A stretch of DNA of 64,000 nucleotides from Curtobacterium flaccumfaciens pv. betae (GCF_026241855.1 NZ_JAPJDC010000001.1:2542001-2606000); one strand, 5' to 3'. Counted from the first letter of the stretch, positions 1 to 9,126 are shown. Notes: generated by a model not told the origin, from the sequence alone. Numbers and translations: made by a program.

Positions 1-3000
1 ACGTGACCGTCCAGTCGCCGTCCGCGTCCGCGGTGGTGGTCGCCTCGTCGTCGCCGAGTCGCACCGTCACCGGCGCGCCCGGCTCCGCCGAACCCGTGAC
101 CACGACGTCGCGCGTGGCGTCGGCGTCCGGCACGAGCAGGACCGCGTCGGTCCCCGGTGCGGTGATCGTGACGGCTTCGGCGGCCTCGATCGTGACCGTG
201 CGCTCGACCGGGTCGGAGGTGCGCGGGTCGGAGACGGTGCCGGCCAGGGTCTGGGTGACCGTGACCTGGTGCGCGTCGACGCCGAGGTCGGGGAAGGTGA
301 CCGACCACGTGCCGTCGGCACCGACCGTCGTCTCCTGGTCCTCGGAGCCGGCGAGGGTCGCCGTGACCGCGGCACCGGGCTGGCCGGTGCCGGTGACCGT
401 GACGTCGCGCTCGACGTCGGGGCCGGCGACCGTGATCGGGTCCGTGTCCGGACCGGTGATCGTCAGCGCGTTGGCCGTGACGACCTCGAAGGTGATCGGG
501 ACGGCGCTCGTCACGACGTCCTCGACCTCCTGGCTGGCCGACGCCGTGTAGACGCCGGTCGGGGCGAGACCGGTCGCGTCGACCGCCCACCGCCCGTCGT
601 CGTCAGCCGTGGTGGTGAACCGGGTGCCGGGGCCGACCGAGACGGTCACCGCGGCGCCGGGCTCGGCCGTGCCGGTGATCCGGACGGTCGCGGTGGCGTC
701 GGCGTCGACCACGACGAAGCGTGCGCCGCTCGCCGGGGTGTCGATGACGATGGCGTTGCCGGGGACCACGGTGAAGTCACGCGTGACCACCGGGCCGTCG
801 GTGCCGTTCACGGTCTGCACGGCCTCGACGGCGTGCTCGCCGATGCCGAGCTGCGTGGTCGGGAGCTCCCAGTTGCCGGCCGTGTCCGTGACGACCTCGA
901 CGGGGTCGCCCTCGTCGATCGTGACGGCGACGGTCGCGCCGGGCTCCGCGGTGCCGCGGACGACCACGTTGGCCTGGCCGCCGGTGCCGGCGGGCACCTG
1001 CTGGGCGTCACCCGGTGCCACGATGACGAGCTCGTCGCCGGCCTCGACCGCGAAGTCACGGTCCACCGGTGCCGAGGTCGCACCGTCGACGGTCTGGGTG
1101 ACCGTCGCGGTGTGGTCGCCGGTGCCGACGTCGGTGAGGACCACCGACCAGGCGCCCTGCGGGTTCGCCGTCGTGGACACCGCGTCGCCGTCGTCCAGGA
1201 CGACCTCGATGCGGGCGCCGGGCTGCGCGGTGCCCCGCACGGTGACGTCGACGACGGAGTCGTCGGTGGCGACCGTGACCGTGGCGTCCTGCGCCGGAGC
1301 GGTCACGGCGAGCTGGGCGCCCGCCTGCACCGTGACGACCTGGCGGACGGCCGGCGAGGTGGTCCCGCCGACGGTCTGCGTCGCCGAGATCGTGTACCGG
1401 CCGGCCGGGACGTCGGTGACGGTCAGCGTCCAGGTGCCGTCGTCGTCGGCCGTCGTGGTGGCGGTCAGTCCGTCGCCGAGCGAGACCCGCACCTCGGCGC
1501 CGGCCTCGGCCGTGCCTGCCAGGTCGAGGTCGGTGGTGGTGTCGGCGTCGAGGACGGTGACGACGTCGCCGTCCTCCGGCGAGGTGATCGCGAGCGGGTC
1601 GCCCGCCTCGACGGTGAAGGTGGTCCCCACCGGGCCGGACGTGGTGCCGTCGACGCTCTGCCGCGCAGTGGCGGTGCGCTCTCCGACCGGGACGTCGGCG
1701 AAGGTCGTCGTCCAGGCACCGTCCTCGTCCGCGGTCACCGCGGCGGTGAAGGAACCACCGATGCCGACGGTGACCCGGGCGTTCGGGGCGGCCGAGCCGG
1801 ACACCGTCACCGGGGTGGTCGAGCTCTCGTCGGCGACGGTGATGGTGCTGCCGTCGGCCGGCTCGTCGATGGTCAGCGCGGGGGCCGCCGTCACGGTGAA
1901 GTCCCGGGTGACCGGGGCACTCGTGGTGCCGCCGACGGCCTGGGTGACCTCGGCCGAGTACTCCCCGGCCGGGACGTCCGTGACGCTCGTCGACCAGGTG
2001 CCGTCGGCGTTCGCGCGGGTGGTGGCGGTCAGGCCGTCACCGAGGTCGACGTCCACGCGGGCACCGGCCTGGGCACTGCCGGAGAACGGGACGGACCGGG
2101 TGTCGCCGGCGAGCGGGAAGTCCTGGTCCGCCGTGGGGGTGTCGACGGTCAGGCCGGCCGCGGCCACGACCCGGAAGGACCGGGTCACGGGTGCCGAGGT
2201 CGTGTCGCCGACGGTCTGCGTGACGCTCGCCGTCTGCTCGCCCACCGGGACCTCGGGGACGGTGACGCTCCAGGCGCCGGCGTCGTCCGCCGTGCCCGTC
2301 GCGGTCACGCCGGCGCCCAGGTCGACGCTGATGCGCGCGTTCGCCGTCGCGGTGCCCGTCAGGGTGACCGGGGCGGTCTCCCCCGTCGTCGTGAAGGTCT
2401 GACCGGCCGTGGGGGTGGTGATCGTCAGGGCGCGCTGGGCCACGACGGAGAAGTCCTGCGTCGCGGTGCCGGCCGCGGTGCCGCCGACCGTCTGGGTCGC
2501 GGTCGCGGTGTACGCACCGGTGGGGACGTCGGCGATGGTCGTCGTCCAGGTCCCGTCGGCAGCGACGGTCGCGGTGCCGGTCCGGTCCCCACCGAGGCTG
2601 ACGGCCACGGTGGCGCCGGGCTCCCCGGCCCCGCTCACGACGACGCTGCGGGTCGAGGTCGCCGACGGCACGGTGAACTGCTGTCCGGCCGTGGGCGCCG
2701 TGATGGTCGGAGCCGCGAACGCCGTGGCGCGCACGGTCGACGTGGCGAGGTCCACGGTGGCGACGTTCGCCCCGGGGAGCACGGAGAGCCGCAGGGCGTG
2801 CACGCTCCGCGATCCGGTGTCGTACCCACGGGGGTCGCGGAAGCCGGTGGTGTCCTGCGCGTTCACGGTGAGGTCGACGACCTGACGGAGCAGCAGCACG
2901 ACGGGGCTCAGCAGGGTGGAGACGGCCGAGGTCGTCGCCGTGAGCGTCGTGCCGAGGTTCGTCAGGGCCGTGCCCGTCACCAGGGGACGCACGATGGTCT

Positions 3001-4360
3001 GCAGCGCCGGGATGACGACGGTGTTGACCGCCGGGGCGAGCAGGGCGCCGAGCACGTTCAGCCCGAGGGGCCCACCCGTCGCGGTCACCGTCGCGGTGGC
3101 GGGCGACGTGCCGGCGAGGGCGCCGAGCGTGGTGTCCGCGCGGAGGGCCAGTGCGGTGAGCGGGATGCCCGCGAGGTTGACGTTCGCGGTGACGTTCACC
3201 CGCACGGCGGTCGAGTTGATCGTGTTGACGACCGCGGTCTGCAGCGCCGTCGGCAGCTGCGTGCCGAGGATCGTCGTGATGCTCCGGTTGATCGAGCTCA
3301 CGGCCGCTTCAGTCAGCACCGACGTGTTCGCCGGCTGACCGTTGAGCGTGGTGAGCCGGTCGAGGTCGACCGTGATCGCGCCGGTCGACGGGGTGATCGT
3401 CACCGCACCGTCCGTGAGCGGCTGCTGCAGCACACGGGTCAGGGTGTCGTCGAGGTTCAGGTCGACGGTCGCGGTGACCGTCGTTCCGTTGACGTTCACG
3501 AGTCCGAGGCTCGTCGTGCGGAGGAGCCGCTGCAGTTCGCCCGTCAGCGCCGTGGTCGTGCCGGACAGCGCGCCGTCGGCACCGACCGCGGAGTTCACCG
3601 TGCCCGAGAAGGTGCGCAGGTCGTTCCGGAGCGCGGTGCTGAGTCCGGCGACCGCCGGGCTCGTCAGGTTCAGGTCCGCGCCGGCGATCCGGTAGTCCGT
3701 CGTCGTCCCGACCGTGGTGCCGCGCGTCGCCTGGATCCGGGACGCCAGGGCCCCGACCCGCAGCTGCGCGTTCGACAGCACCGTGGTGTCGGCGCCGACG
3801 CGCGAGAACAGCGGGTTGAGGTTGACCGTCGCGGCGCCGGTGCCGGATCCGGTGCCGACCCCGATGCCGCCGTCGTTCGTCAGGAGCCCCGACGACGCGG
3901 TCGCGCCCGCGGCCGAGGTCGTGGCGTACTGACCGTCGACGCCGAGGGTCAGGATGCCGTTCGGGCCGAGCAGGTCGACGTCGTTGCCGAGGTCCACCCC
4001 GACCGCGTTGAGCGCCGTCAGGTTGAGCGGCTGGTTCGTGGTGCCGCCGCCGGAGCTCGCGCCACGTGCGGAGTACGCGCCGCCGAGCTGGGCGACCGCG
4101 TCGGCGTTCACGATGCCGGAGCCGCTGAGCAGCAGCCCCTCGGCCTCGGCGACGTCGGTCTGGGCGGCCGCAGCGGGTTGGATCGCCACGGTGGCGGCGA
4201 TGAGCGCCGTCACCGTGGCGACGACGCCGCCGCGCAGGAGGAGCCGCCGACCGTCCGTCGCTCGTCCTCGAGCTCGGCCGTCGGCGCGGGTGATCCGTCG
4301 TGTCCGTTCGTCCGCTGCGGAGGGTACGGGGGTACCGGGCAGCGACGCGTGCCTGCGCAT
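1..4360 (-). CDS. Giant secreted surface protein with choice-of-anchor G-like N-terminus and Ig-like repeats (partial)
   Basis: Reading the minus strand from ATG at 4360 gives an uninterrupted frame to the window edge: 1,453 codons with the C-terminus missing. An Arg-rich N-terminus is followed by a hydrophobic stretch (LIAATVAIQPAAAA) that looks like a signal peptide. Residues about 70-550 resemble choice-of-anchor G surface proteins (AEAEGLLLSGSG, then Ala/Thr/Leu-rich repeats). From about residue 550 there are at least ten Ig-like modules of roughly 82 residues, each opening with ITxPxxG and containing xGxAxPGAxVxV, like bacterial Ig (Big_6-type) folds. AGGAAAAGAG lies upstream of the ATG. 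Probable role: cell-surface adhesion or matrix; the anchor would be off the window. Ligand unknown. The antisense frame is also open but reads as low-complexity Arg/Asp. Confidence 0.85.
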   Translation of the reverse strand, partial: MRRHASLPGTPVPSAADERTRRITRADGRARGRATDGRRLLLRGGVVATVTALIAATVAIQPAAAAQTDVAEAEGLLLSGSGIVNADAVAQLGGAYSARGASSGGGTTNQPLNLTALNAVGVDLGNDVDLLGPNGILTLGVDGQYATTSAAGATASSGLLTNDGGIGVGTGSGTGAATVNLNPLFSRVGADTTVLSNAQLRVGALASRIQATRGTTVGTTTDYRIAGADLNLTSPAVAGLSTALRNDLRTFSGTVNSAVGADGALSGTTTALTGELQRLLRTTSLGLVNVNGTTVTATVDLNLDDTLTRVLQQPLTDGAVTITPSTGAITVDLDRLTTLNGQPANTSVLTEAAVSSINRSITTILGTQLPTALQTAVVNTINSTAVRVNVTANVNLAGIPLTALALRADTTLGALAGTSPATATVTATGGPLGLNVLGALLAPAVNTVVIPALQTIVRPLVTGTALTNLGTTLTATTSAVSTLLSPVVLLLRQVVDLTVNAQDTTGFRDPRGYDTGSRSVHALRLSVLPGANVATVDLATSTVRATAFAAPTITAPTAGQQFTVPSATSTRSVVVSGAGEPGATVAVSLGGDRTGTATVAADGTWTTTIADVPTGAYTATATQTVGGTAAGTATQDFSVVAQRALTITTPTAGQTFTTTGETAPVTLTGTATANARISVDLGAGVTATGTADDAGAWSVTVPEVPVGEQTASVTQTVGDTTSAPVTRSFRVVAAAGLTVDTPTADQDFPLAGDTRSVPFSGSAQAGARVDVDLGDGLTATTRANADGTWSTSVTDVPAGEYSAEVTQAVGGTTSAPVTRDFTVTAAPALTIDEPADGSTITVADESSTTPVTVSGSAAPNARVTVGIGGSFTAAVTADEDGAWTTTFADVPVGERTATARQSVDGTTSGPVGTTFTVEAGDPLAITSPEDGDVVTVLDADTTTDLDLAGTAEAGAEVRVSLGDGLTATTTADDDGTWTLTVTDVPAGRYTISATQTVGGTTSPAVRQVVTVQAGAQLAVTAPAQDATVTVATDDSVVDVTVRGTAQPGARIEVVLDDGDAVSTTANPQGAWSVVLTDVGTGDHTATVTQTVDGATSAPVDRDFAVEAGDELVIVAPGDAQQVPAGTGGQANVVVRGTAEPGATVAVTIDEGDPVEVVTDTAGNWELPTTQLGIGEHAVEAVQTVNGTDGPVVTRDFTVVPGNAIVIDTPASGARFVVVDADATATVRITGTAEPGAAVTVSVGPGTRFTTTADDDGRWAVDATGLAPTGVYTASASQEVEDVVTSAVPITFEVVTANALTITGPDTDPITVAGPDVERDVTVTGTGQPGAAVTATLAGSEDQETTVGADGTWSVTFPDLGVDAHQVTVTQTLAGTVSDPRTSDPVERTVTIEAAEAVTITAPGTDAVLLVPDADATRDVVVTGSAEPGAPVTVRLGDDEATTTADADGDWTVT

Positions 4361-4375
4361 GCGTGTCTCTTTTCC

Positions 4376-4393
4376 TGGCGGGCGCGCCCGCCA
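4376..4393. repeat. 18-bp perfect palindrome next to the surface-protein ribosome binding site
   Basis: TGGCGGGCGCGCCCGCCA is a perfect palindrome. On the minus strand it ends just before the AGGAAAAGAG ribosome binding site of the surface protein, so it could be a leader hairpin or an operator. Confidence 0.5.
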
Positions 4394-4402
4394 CCTGATC
4401 CT

Positions 4403-4482
4403 CGGAATCCACCGCTGGTGAGGCGGTGGAGGCTCCTCCGCTGGTGAGGCGGTGGAGGGTCGGAATCCTGGTTGGGGATTCC
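4403..4482 (-). promoter_or_regulatory. Structured leader with duplicated hairpins upstream of the surface-protein gene
   Basis: A 21-bp unit beginning CCGCTGGTGAGGCGG occurs at 4412 and again at 4438 (period 26). The first copy forms a CCACCGC/GCGGTGG stem at 4409-4429. A separate GGAATCC/GGATTCC hairpin lies at 4462-4482, and CGGAATCC recurs at 4403. Three adjacent stem-loops in the 5' region suggest a structured RNA leader or tandem operator. It matches no riboswitch family I recognise. Confidence 0.4.
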
Positions 4483-4596
4483 TGAGGCAGATCTTTACAC
4501 ATGATCAGGAAGCTGTCCGCAAGCATCGAAGAAAAAGGACGCGAGACCTCCCGAACGGGGGGCGACACCGGGGAGCTGACTCGACCCGGAACGAAG

Positions 4597-4686
4597 AAGA
4601 CTCCTCACGCACCCGCCAGAGCCTGGTTACCCTTGCTGCGTTTCCGCCCTGGGGGAGTTGGCCTGGATGGCGTCACGTGAGGAGCC
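4597..4686 (-). ncRNA. ffs: Signal recognition particle RNA, small bacterial type
   Basis: The minus strand contains the conserved SRP RNA apical region: CCCCCAGGGCGGAAACGCAG then CAAGGGTAACC, flanked by a long stem in which CTCCTCACG near 4684 pairs with CGTGAGGAG near 4601. The length of about 90 nt fits the Alu-less 4.5S-type RNA that binds Ffh for co-translational membrane targeting. A TAGACT -10 box at 4694-4699 lies about 7 nt before the inferred 5' end, and a T-rich stretch follows the 3' arm. Confidence 0.88.
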
Positions 4687-4693
4687 GCCGAGA

Positions 4694-4719
4694 AGTCTAC
4701 CGGACGCGACGGGCAGACT
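4694..4719. promoter_or_regulatory. Divergent -10 boxes for SRP RNA and the SDR gene
   Basis: TAGACT reads leftward at 4694-4699, just before the SRP RNA. CAGACT reads rightward at 4714-4719, 7 nt before the ATG at 4727. The two promoters must overlap within about 60 bp. Confidence 0.5.
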
Positions 4720-4726
4720 CGAACAC

Positions 4727-5401
4727 ATGAAGATCGCCATCGCCGGAGGACACGGCCAGATCGCCCTGCTCCTCGCCCGCCAGATCACCGACGCCGGCCA
4801 CGACGCCGTCGCGATCGTCCGCAACCCCGCGCACGTGGCCGACGTCGAGCAACAGGGGGCGCGTGCGATCGTCGCCGACCTGGAGCAGCTCGGCGACGAC
4901 GACCTCGCGCTCCGCCTGCGCGGTGTCGATGCCGTGGTGTTCGCCGCCGGTGCCGGGCCGAACAGCGGCGCCGAGCGGAAGCTCACCGTCGACCGTAACG
5001 GTGCGATCCTGCTCGCCGACGCCGCCGAGCGTGCCGGCATCGAGCGCTACGTGATGATCTCCGCGATGGCGGCCGACACCTACGACCCCGAGCTCGCCGT
5101 CGTGCCCGCGCAGGACGACGCCGCGGTGTTCCAGGTCTACCTGCGGGCGAAGGCCGAGGCGGACGCGAACCTGCGGGCCCGACGCCTCCGCTGGACGATC
5201 GTGCGTCCCGGCGGTCTGCTCGACACGCCGCCGCAGGGCACGGTCCACGTCGGCCGGACCGTCCCGCGCGGCTCGATCCCTCGTGCGGACGTCGCGACCG
5301 TCGTCCTGCACGCCCTGCTCGACGACGCCGCGGTCGGCGTGCAGTTCGAGGTCACCAGCGGCGACACCCCGATCCCGGCGGCGCTGGGCGCCCTGACCTG
5401 A
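4727..5401 (+). CDS. NAD(P)-binding atypical SDR-family protein
   Basis: This 224-residue protein opens with a Rossmann motif (MKIAIAGGHGQIALLLARQI) typical of NAD(P)H-binding atypical SDR/NmrA-type proteins. A central VVFAAGAGP and a YVMISAMAA segment follow, and the C-terminal half carries the WTIVRPGGL motif common to this family. There is no classical YxxxK triad, so it may be a redox sensor or a reductase of unknown substrate. ATG 4727 was chosen because the glycine-rich loop starts there and CAGACT lies 7 nt upstream; an upstream in-frame start at 4658 would overlap the SRP RNA promoter. It converges on ackA. Confidence 0.85.
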   Translation: MKIAIAGGHGQIALLLARQITDAGHDAVAIVRNPAHVADVEQQGARAIVADLEQLGDDDLALRLRGVDAVVFAAGAGPNSGAERKLTVDRNGAILLADAAERAGIERYVMISAMAADTYDPELAVVPAQDDAAVFQVYLRAKAEADANLRARRLRWTIVRPGGLLDTPPQGTVHVGRTVPRGSIPRADVATVVLHALLDDAAVGVQFEVTSGDTPIPAALGALT

Positions 5402-5442
5402 CCGGTCGGCGCCGGCCGCACCGTGCGGTGGACGCGCCCCAC

Positions 5443-5486
5443 GGACGGGCGGGAGGCACGGAGCCAGCCCGCCCCGCGCCTCCCGT
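5443..5486. terminator. Bidirectional hairpin between the SDR gene and ackA
   Basis: GGACGGGCGGGAGGC (5443-5457) pairs with GCCTCCCGTCC (from 5478) in a 140-bp gap between convergent genes. The same GGGAGGC/GCCTCCC arms recur at other gene ends in the window. Confidence 0.55.
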
Positions 5487-5542
5487 CCGCAGCCTGCCGG
5501 CGCGCCGACGCGAGGCGACACGCGCCCCACGCGCCCCACGCG

Positions 5543-6739
5543 TCAGAGCGCGACCGCGGCCGACTGCCGGGCGATCTCGAGCTCCTCGTTCGTCGGGATC
5601 ACGAGCACCGCGACCCGTGAGCCGTCGGTGGAGATGCGGCGGGCGTCGCGCGACGCCAGCTCGTTGCGGTCCGGGTCGATCTCGATGCCCAGGTGCTCGA
5701 GCCCCGCGAGCACGCGCCGCCGCAGCAGCGCGTTGTTCTCGCCGACCCCCGCCGTGAACACGACCGCGTCGAGGCCGCCGAGCTGTGCCGTGTAGGCGCC
5801 CACGTACCGACGGATGCGGTGGCGGTACACGGCGAGCGCCGCCTCCGCCTGCTCGTCGCCCTTGGTGGCGGCGTCCTGCACGTCCCGCATGTCGCCGTTG
5901 CCGGTCAGGCCGAGCAGACCGGACCGCTTGTTGAGCATGGTGTCGAGCTCGTCGAAGGTCATCCCGGCCTCGCGGTGCAGGTGGATGAGCACAGCGGGGT
6001 CGAGGTCGCCGGAACGGGTGCCCATGACGAGCCCCTCGAGCGGGGTCAGCCCCATCGAGGTCTCGATGGACTTCCCGCCGTCGATCGCCGCGACCGAGGC
6101 ACCGTTGCCCAGGTGCAGCACGATCGTCTTGAGCTCGGCGAGTGGCCGGTCGAGGAACTCCGCGGCCTGCTCGGAGACGTACTTGTGGCTGGTGCCGTGC
6201 ATGCCGTAGCGGCGGATCCCGTACTCGGCGGCCAGGTCGGCGGGGATCGCGTACGTGTACGCGTGCGGCGGCATCGTCTGGTGGAACGCGGTGTCGAACA
6301 CGGCGACGTGCGGGACGTCCGAGAAGACCTGCTTCGCGGCGCGGATCCCCTCGAGGTTCGCGGGGTTGTGCAGCGGTGCGAGGCTGTTGAGGTCCTCGAT
6401 CTGCTGCTCGACCTGGTCCGTGACGACCGTCGCGCGGTCGAAGGTGGTCCCGCCGTGCACGACGCGGTGGCCGACGACGGCGGGCGGGTGCTCGTCGAAC
6501 GACGGGCCCACCTTCGCGAACGCGTCGATCATCGCCTGGAAACCGGCCGCGTGGTCGGGCACCGACGCGGCGTCGTTCGACGACGACTCCCCCGTCAGCG
6601 CGTTGGTGTGCTTCCAGGCCCCGGCGGGCTCGCCGATGCGCTCGACGAGCCCGGAGGCGAGCGTGCGCTCGTCCTCGAGTTCGATGAGCTGGTACTTGAA
6701 CGAACTCGAGCCGGAGTTGACGACGAGGGCTGCGGTCAC
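5543..6739 (-). CDS. ackA: Acetate kinase
   Basis: This 398-residue enzyme is full length for acetate kinase. It shows signature 1 near the N-terminus (VVNSGSSSFKY) and signature 2 at about residue 90 (VGHRVVHGG), plus the phosphate-binding HLGNGASVAAI and the late GVGENN motif of the acetokinase/Hsp70 fold. It interconverts acetyl phosphate plus ADP and acetate plus ATP. It lies 49 nt downstream of pta on the same strand, so the pair forms the Pta-AckA overflow/acetate pathway, probably one transcript. The start is GTG at 6739. Confidence 0.97.
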   Translation of the reverse strand: MTAALVVNSGSSSFKYQLIELEDERTLASGLVERIGEPAGAWKHTNALTGESSSNDAASVPDHAAGFQAMIDAFAKVGPSFDEHPPAVVGHRVVHGGTTFDRATVVTDQVEQQIEDLNSLAPLHNPANLEGIRAAKQVFSDVPHVAVFDTAFHQTMPPHAYTYAIPADLAAEYGIRRYGMHGTSHKYVSEQAAEFLDRPLAELKTIVLHLGNGASVAAIDGGKSIETSMGLTPLEGLVMGTRSGDLDPAVLIHLHREAGMTFDELDTMLNKRSGLLGLTGNGDMRDVQDAATKGDEQAEAALAVYRHRIRRYVGAYTAQLGGLDAVVFTAGVGENNALLRRRVLAGLEHLGIEIDPDRNELASRDARRISTDGSRVAVLVIPTNEELEIARQSAAVAL

Positions 6740-6788
6740 GGGGTGGTCACTTTCTGTCGGGCCTGGAGGCGCGGTGCGGGTCGGGCGG

Positions 6789-8897
6789 TCAGGCCGCGTC
6801 GGTCGCGGTGCCGGCCTGGATCGCGGTGATCGCGACGGTGTTCACGATGTCGCCCACCAGGGCGCCGCGCGACAGGTCGTTGATCGGCTTGCGCAGGCCC
6901 TGCAGGACCGGGCCGATCGCCACGGCGCCGGCCGAGCGCTGCACGGCCTTGTACGTGTTGTTGCCGGTGTTGAGGTCCGGGAAGATGAACACCGTCGCGC
7001 GGCCGGCGACCGGGGAGTCCGGCATCTTGGTCGACGCGACCGTGGGGTCGGCTGCGGCGTCGTACTGGATCGGGCCTTCGACGAGCAGGTCTGGCCGGCG
7101 TTCCCGCACGAACGCGGTGCCGGCGCGCACCTTGTCGACGTCGGCTCCGGAGCCGCTGTCGCCGGTGGAGTAGCTGAGCATCGCGACTCGGGGGTCGATG
7201 CCGAACTGGGTCGCGGTCTCGGCGGACGAGATCGCGATGTCGGCGAGCTGCTCGCTCGTCGGGTCCGGGATCACCGCGCAGTCGCCGTAGACGAGCACGC
7301 GGTCGGCGAGCGCCATCAGGAACACACTCGACACGATCGAGGTGTCCGGACGGGTCTTGATGATCTCGAACGACGGCCGGATGGTGTGCGCGGTGGTGTG
7401 CTTCGCGCCGGAGACCATGCCGTCGGCGAGCCCGAGCTGCACCATCATCGTGCCGAAGTACGAGACGTCGGTGACGGTGTCGCGGGCGAGCTCGATCGAC
7501 ATCCCCTTGTGGGCACGGAGCCGGGTGTACTCCTCGGCGAAGCGCTCACGCAGCTCGGGGTCGAACGGCGAGACGAGCTGCGCGGCCTCGAGGTCGAGGC
7601 CGAGCTCGGTGGCCCGCGTGCGGATGGCCGCGGGGTCGCCGAGGATCGTCAGCTCGCAGACCTGGCGCTGCAGCAGGGTGGAGGCGGCGCGGAGGATGCG
7701 GTCGTCCTCGCCCTCGGGCAGGACGATGCGCTTGCCGTAGCTGCGCGCCCGGTCGAGCAGGCCGTGCTCGAACATGAGCGGGGTGACGACCCCGGACGGA
7801 GCGAGCTGCAGGCGGTCGCGCAGGGCCTCGGCGTCGACGTGCTGCTCGAACAGGGCGAGCGCGAGGTCGGCCTTCCGGGGCGAGTCGGCGGCCAGGCGGC
7901 CCCGGGTCTGGGTGATCCGGAGGGCGGTGTCGTAGGTGCCGAGGTCGTTCTGCGCGATCGGCAGCGAGCTCGACAGGCCCTCGAGCAGCCGGGACACCTG
8001 CGGGGCGATCTCGAACCCGCCGTTCAGGATGACGCCGGCCAGGCTCGGGAACGTCTCGGACTGGTTGGCGAGCAGCGTGGCGATGAGGACGTCGCTCCGG
8101 TCACCGGGGACGACGACGATGCCGCCCTCGATCAGCCGGGGCAGCACGTTCTCCATGCTCATGCCCGCGACGACGGTACCGAGGGCCTCACGGTCGAGCA
8201 GGGCGTCGTCACCGCGGACCAGGGTGGCGCCGGTGGCCTGCAGCAGGGCGCGGACCGTCGGGGCGACGAGCACACGGTCCTCGGGGATCGCCCACACCGG
8301 GACGTCGGGGTGGTCGTCGTGCACGGCCTGCTCGACGCTCGTCACGATGGCGGCGAGGGCGTCCGGGTCGGCACGGTTCACCACGACGCCGAACAGCTGC
8401 GCGTGTGCCGCCCGCAGCTCGCTCGTCGTGACGTCCGCCACCTGCGCCATGCCCTCGGGGGTGCGGGCCGCTCGTTCGGCGGCGTCGCGGCCACCGAGCA
8501 CGAGGAGCACCGGAGCGCCGAGGTTCGCGGCGACCTTCGCGTTGAAGGACAGCTCGGTGGGGCTGCCCACGTCGGTGTAGTCGGACCCGAGCACCACGAC
8601 GGCGTCGCACTGCCGCTCGACCTGGGCGAACCGGGTGACGATGGTGCCGAGCGCCGCCTCGGGGTCGGCGTGCACGTCGTCGTAGGTGACCCCGACCGCG
8701 TCGTCGTACGAGATGCCGACGGCCGTGTGCTGCAGCAGCAGCTCGAGCACGTAGTCGGGTTCGACGACCGAGCGGGCGACGGGCCGGAACACGCCGACGC
8801 GGCCGACGGACCGGGCGAGGGTCTCGAGGACACCGAGGGCGACGGTGCTCTTGCCCGTGTGCCCTTCTGCTGACGTGATGTAGATGCGGGTCGACAC
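6789..8897 (-). CDS. pta: Phosphate acetyltransferase, long form
   Basis: The 702-residue product has an N-terminal P-loop, dethiobiotin-synthetase-like domain (ITSAEGHTGKST at residues 6-17), a middle DRTGG-like region, and a C-terminal PTA/PTB catalytic domain (from about residue 380: RSYGKRIVLPEGEDDRIL, later MVSGAKHTTAHTIRP). It converts acetyl-CoA and phosphate to acetyl phosphate for AckA. GTG 8897 is preferred over an upstream start at 8990 because family homology begins at STRIYITSAEG. A TACCCT box ends 7 nt before that GTG, indicating a leaderless mRNA. Confidence 0.95.
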   Translation of the reverse strand: MSTRIYITSAEGHTGKSTVALGVLETLARSVGRVGVFRPVARSVVEPDYVLELLLQHTAVGISYDDAVGVTYDDVHADPEAALGTIVTRFAQVERQCDAVVVLGSDYTDVGSPTELSFNAKVAANLGAPVLLVLGGRDAAERAARTPEGMAQVADVTTSELRAAHAQLFGVVVNRADPDALAAIVTSVEQAVHDDHPDVPVWAIPEDRVLVAPTVRALLQATGATLVRGDDALLDREALGTVVAGMSMENVLPRLIEGGIVVVPGDRSDVLIATLLANQSETFPSLAGVILNGGFEIAPQVSRLLEGLSSSLPIAQNDLGTYDTALRITQTRGRLAADSPRKADLALALFEQHVDAEALRDRLQLAPSGVVTPLMFEHGLLDRARSYGKRIVLPEGEDDRILRAASTLLQRQVCELTILGDPAAIRTRATELGLDLEAAQLVSPFDPELRERFAEEYTRLRAHKGMSIELARDTVTDVSYFGTMMVQLGLADGMVSGAKHTTAHTIRPSFEIIKTRPDTSIVSSVFLMALADRVLVYGDCAVIPDPTSEQLADIAISSAETATQFGIDPRVAMLSYSTGDSGSGADVDKVRAGTAFVRERRPDLLVEGPIQYDAAADPTVASTKMPDSPVAGRATVFIFPDLNTGNNTYKAVQRSAGAVAIGPVLQGLRKPINDLSRGALVGDIVNTVAITAIQAGTATDAA

Positions 8898-9018
8898 GAG
8901 GCCCAGGGTAGTCGCCGCACATGTCACGACATCTGGGAGCACCGTTGCCGACGACACGCGGTCGTGAGCACCTCGGAGAACCTGTACCATTGGGTGTCGC
9001 CGTCGCGAGACGGTGTCA

Positions 9019-9103
9019 GGAGAATTCGCCTAGTGGCCTATGGCGCACGCTTGGAAAGCGTGTTGGGTGCAAGCCCTCGGGGGTTCGAATCCCCCATTCT
9101 CCG
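9019..9103 (+). tRNA. tRNA-Ser (anticodon GGA)
   Basis: The acceptor stem GGAGAAT pairs with ATTCTCC. The anticodon loop TTGGAAA within CACGC/GCGTG gives GGA. A long variable arm of serine type is present, and the T-arm is GGGGG-TTCGAAT-CCCCC. The discriminator is G and no CCA is encoded. Confidence 0.95.
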
Positions 9104-9126
9104 CAGCGAGCAAGACCGCAACACCC

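Noticed and set aside
269..4447. 1,392-codon open frame on the plus strand
   Set aside because: It is Arg/Asp/Gly-rich with no family pattern, while the minus strand frame from 4360 has a signal peptide, a choice-of-anchor head and Ig repeats.
4376..4482. Riboswitch call for the surface-protein leader
   Set aside because: The stems are clear but none of the conserved loops of c-di-AMP, c-di-GMP or other families is present.
3309..4568. 419-codon minus-strand frame overlapping the surface-protein start
   Set aside because: It is out of frame with the recognisable protein and reads as Arg-rich low complexity.
6255..8873. 872-codon plus-strand open frame
   Set aside because: It is antisense to pta and lacks any domain; pta and ackA motifs are intact on the other strand.
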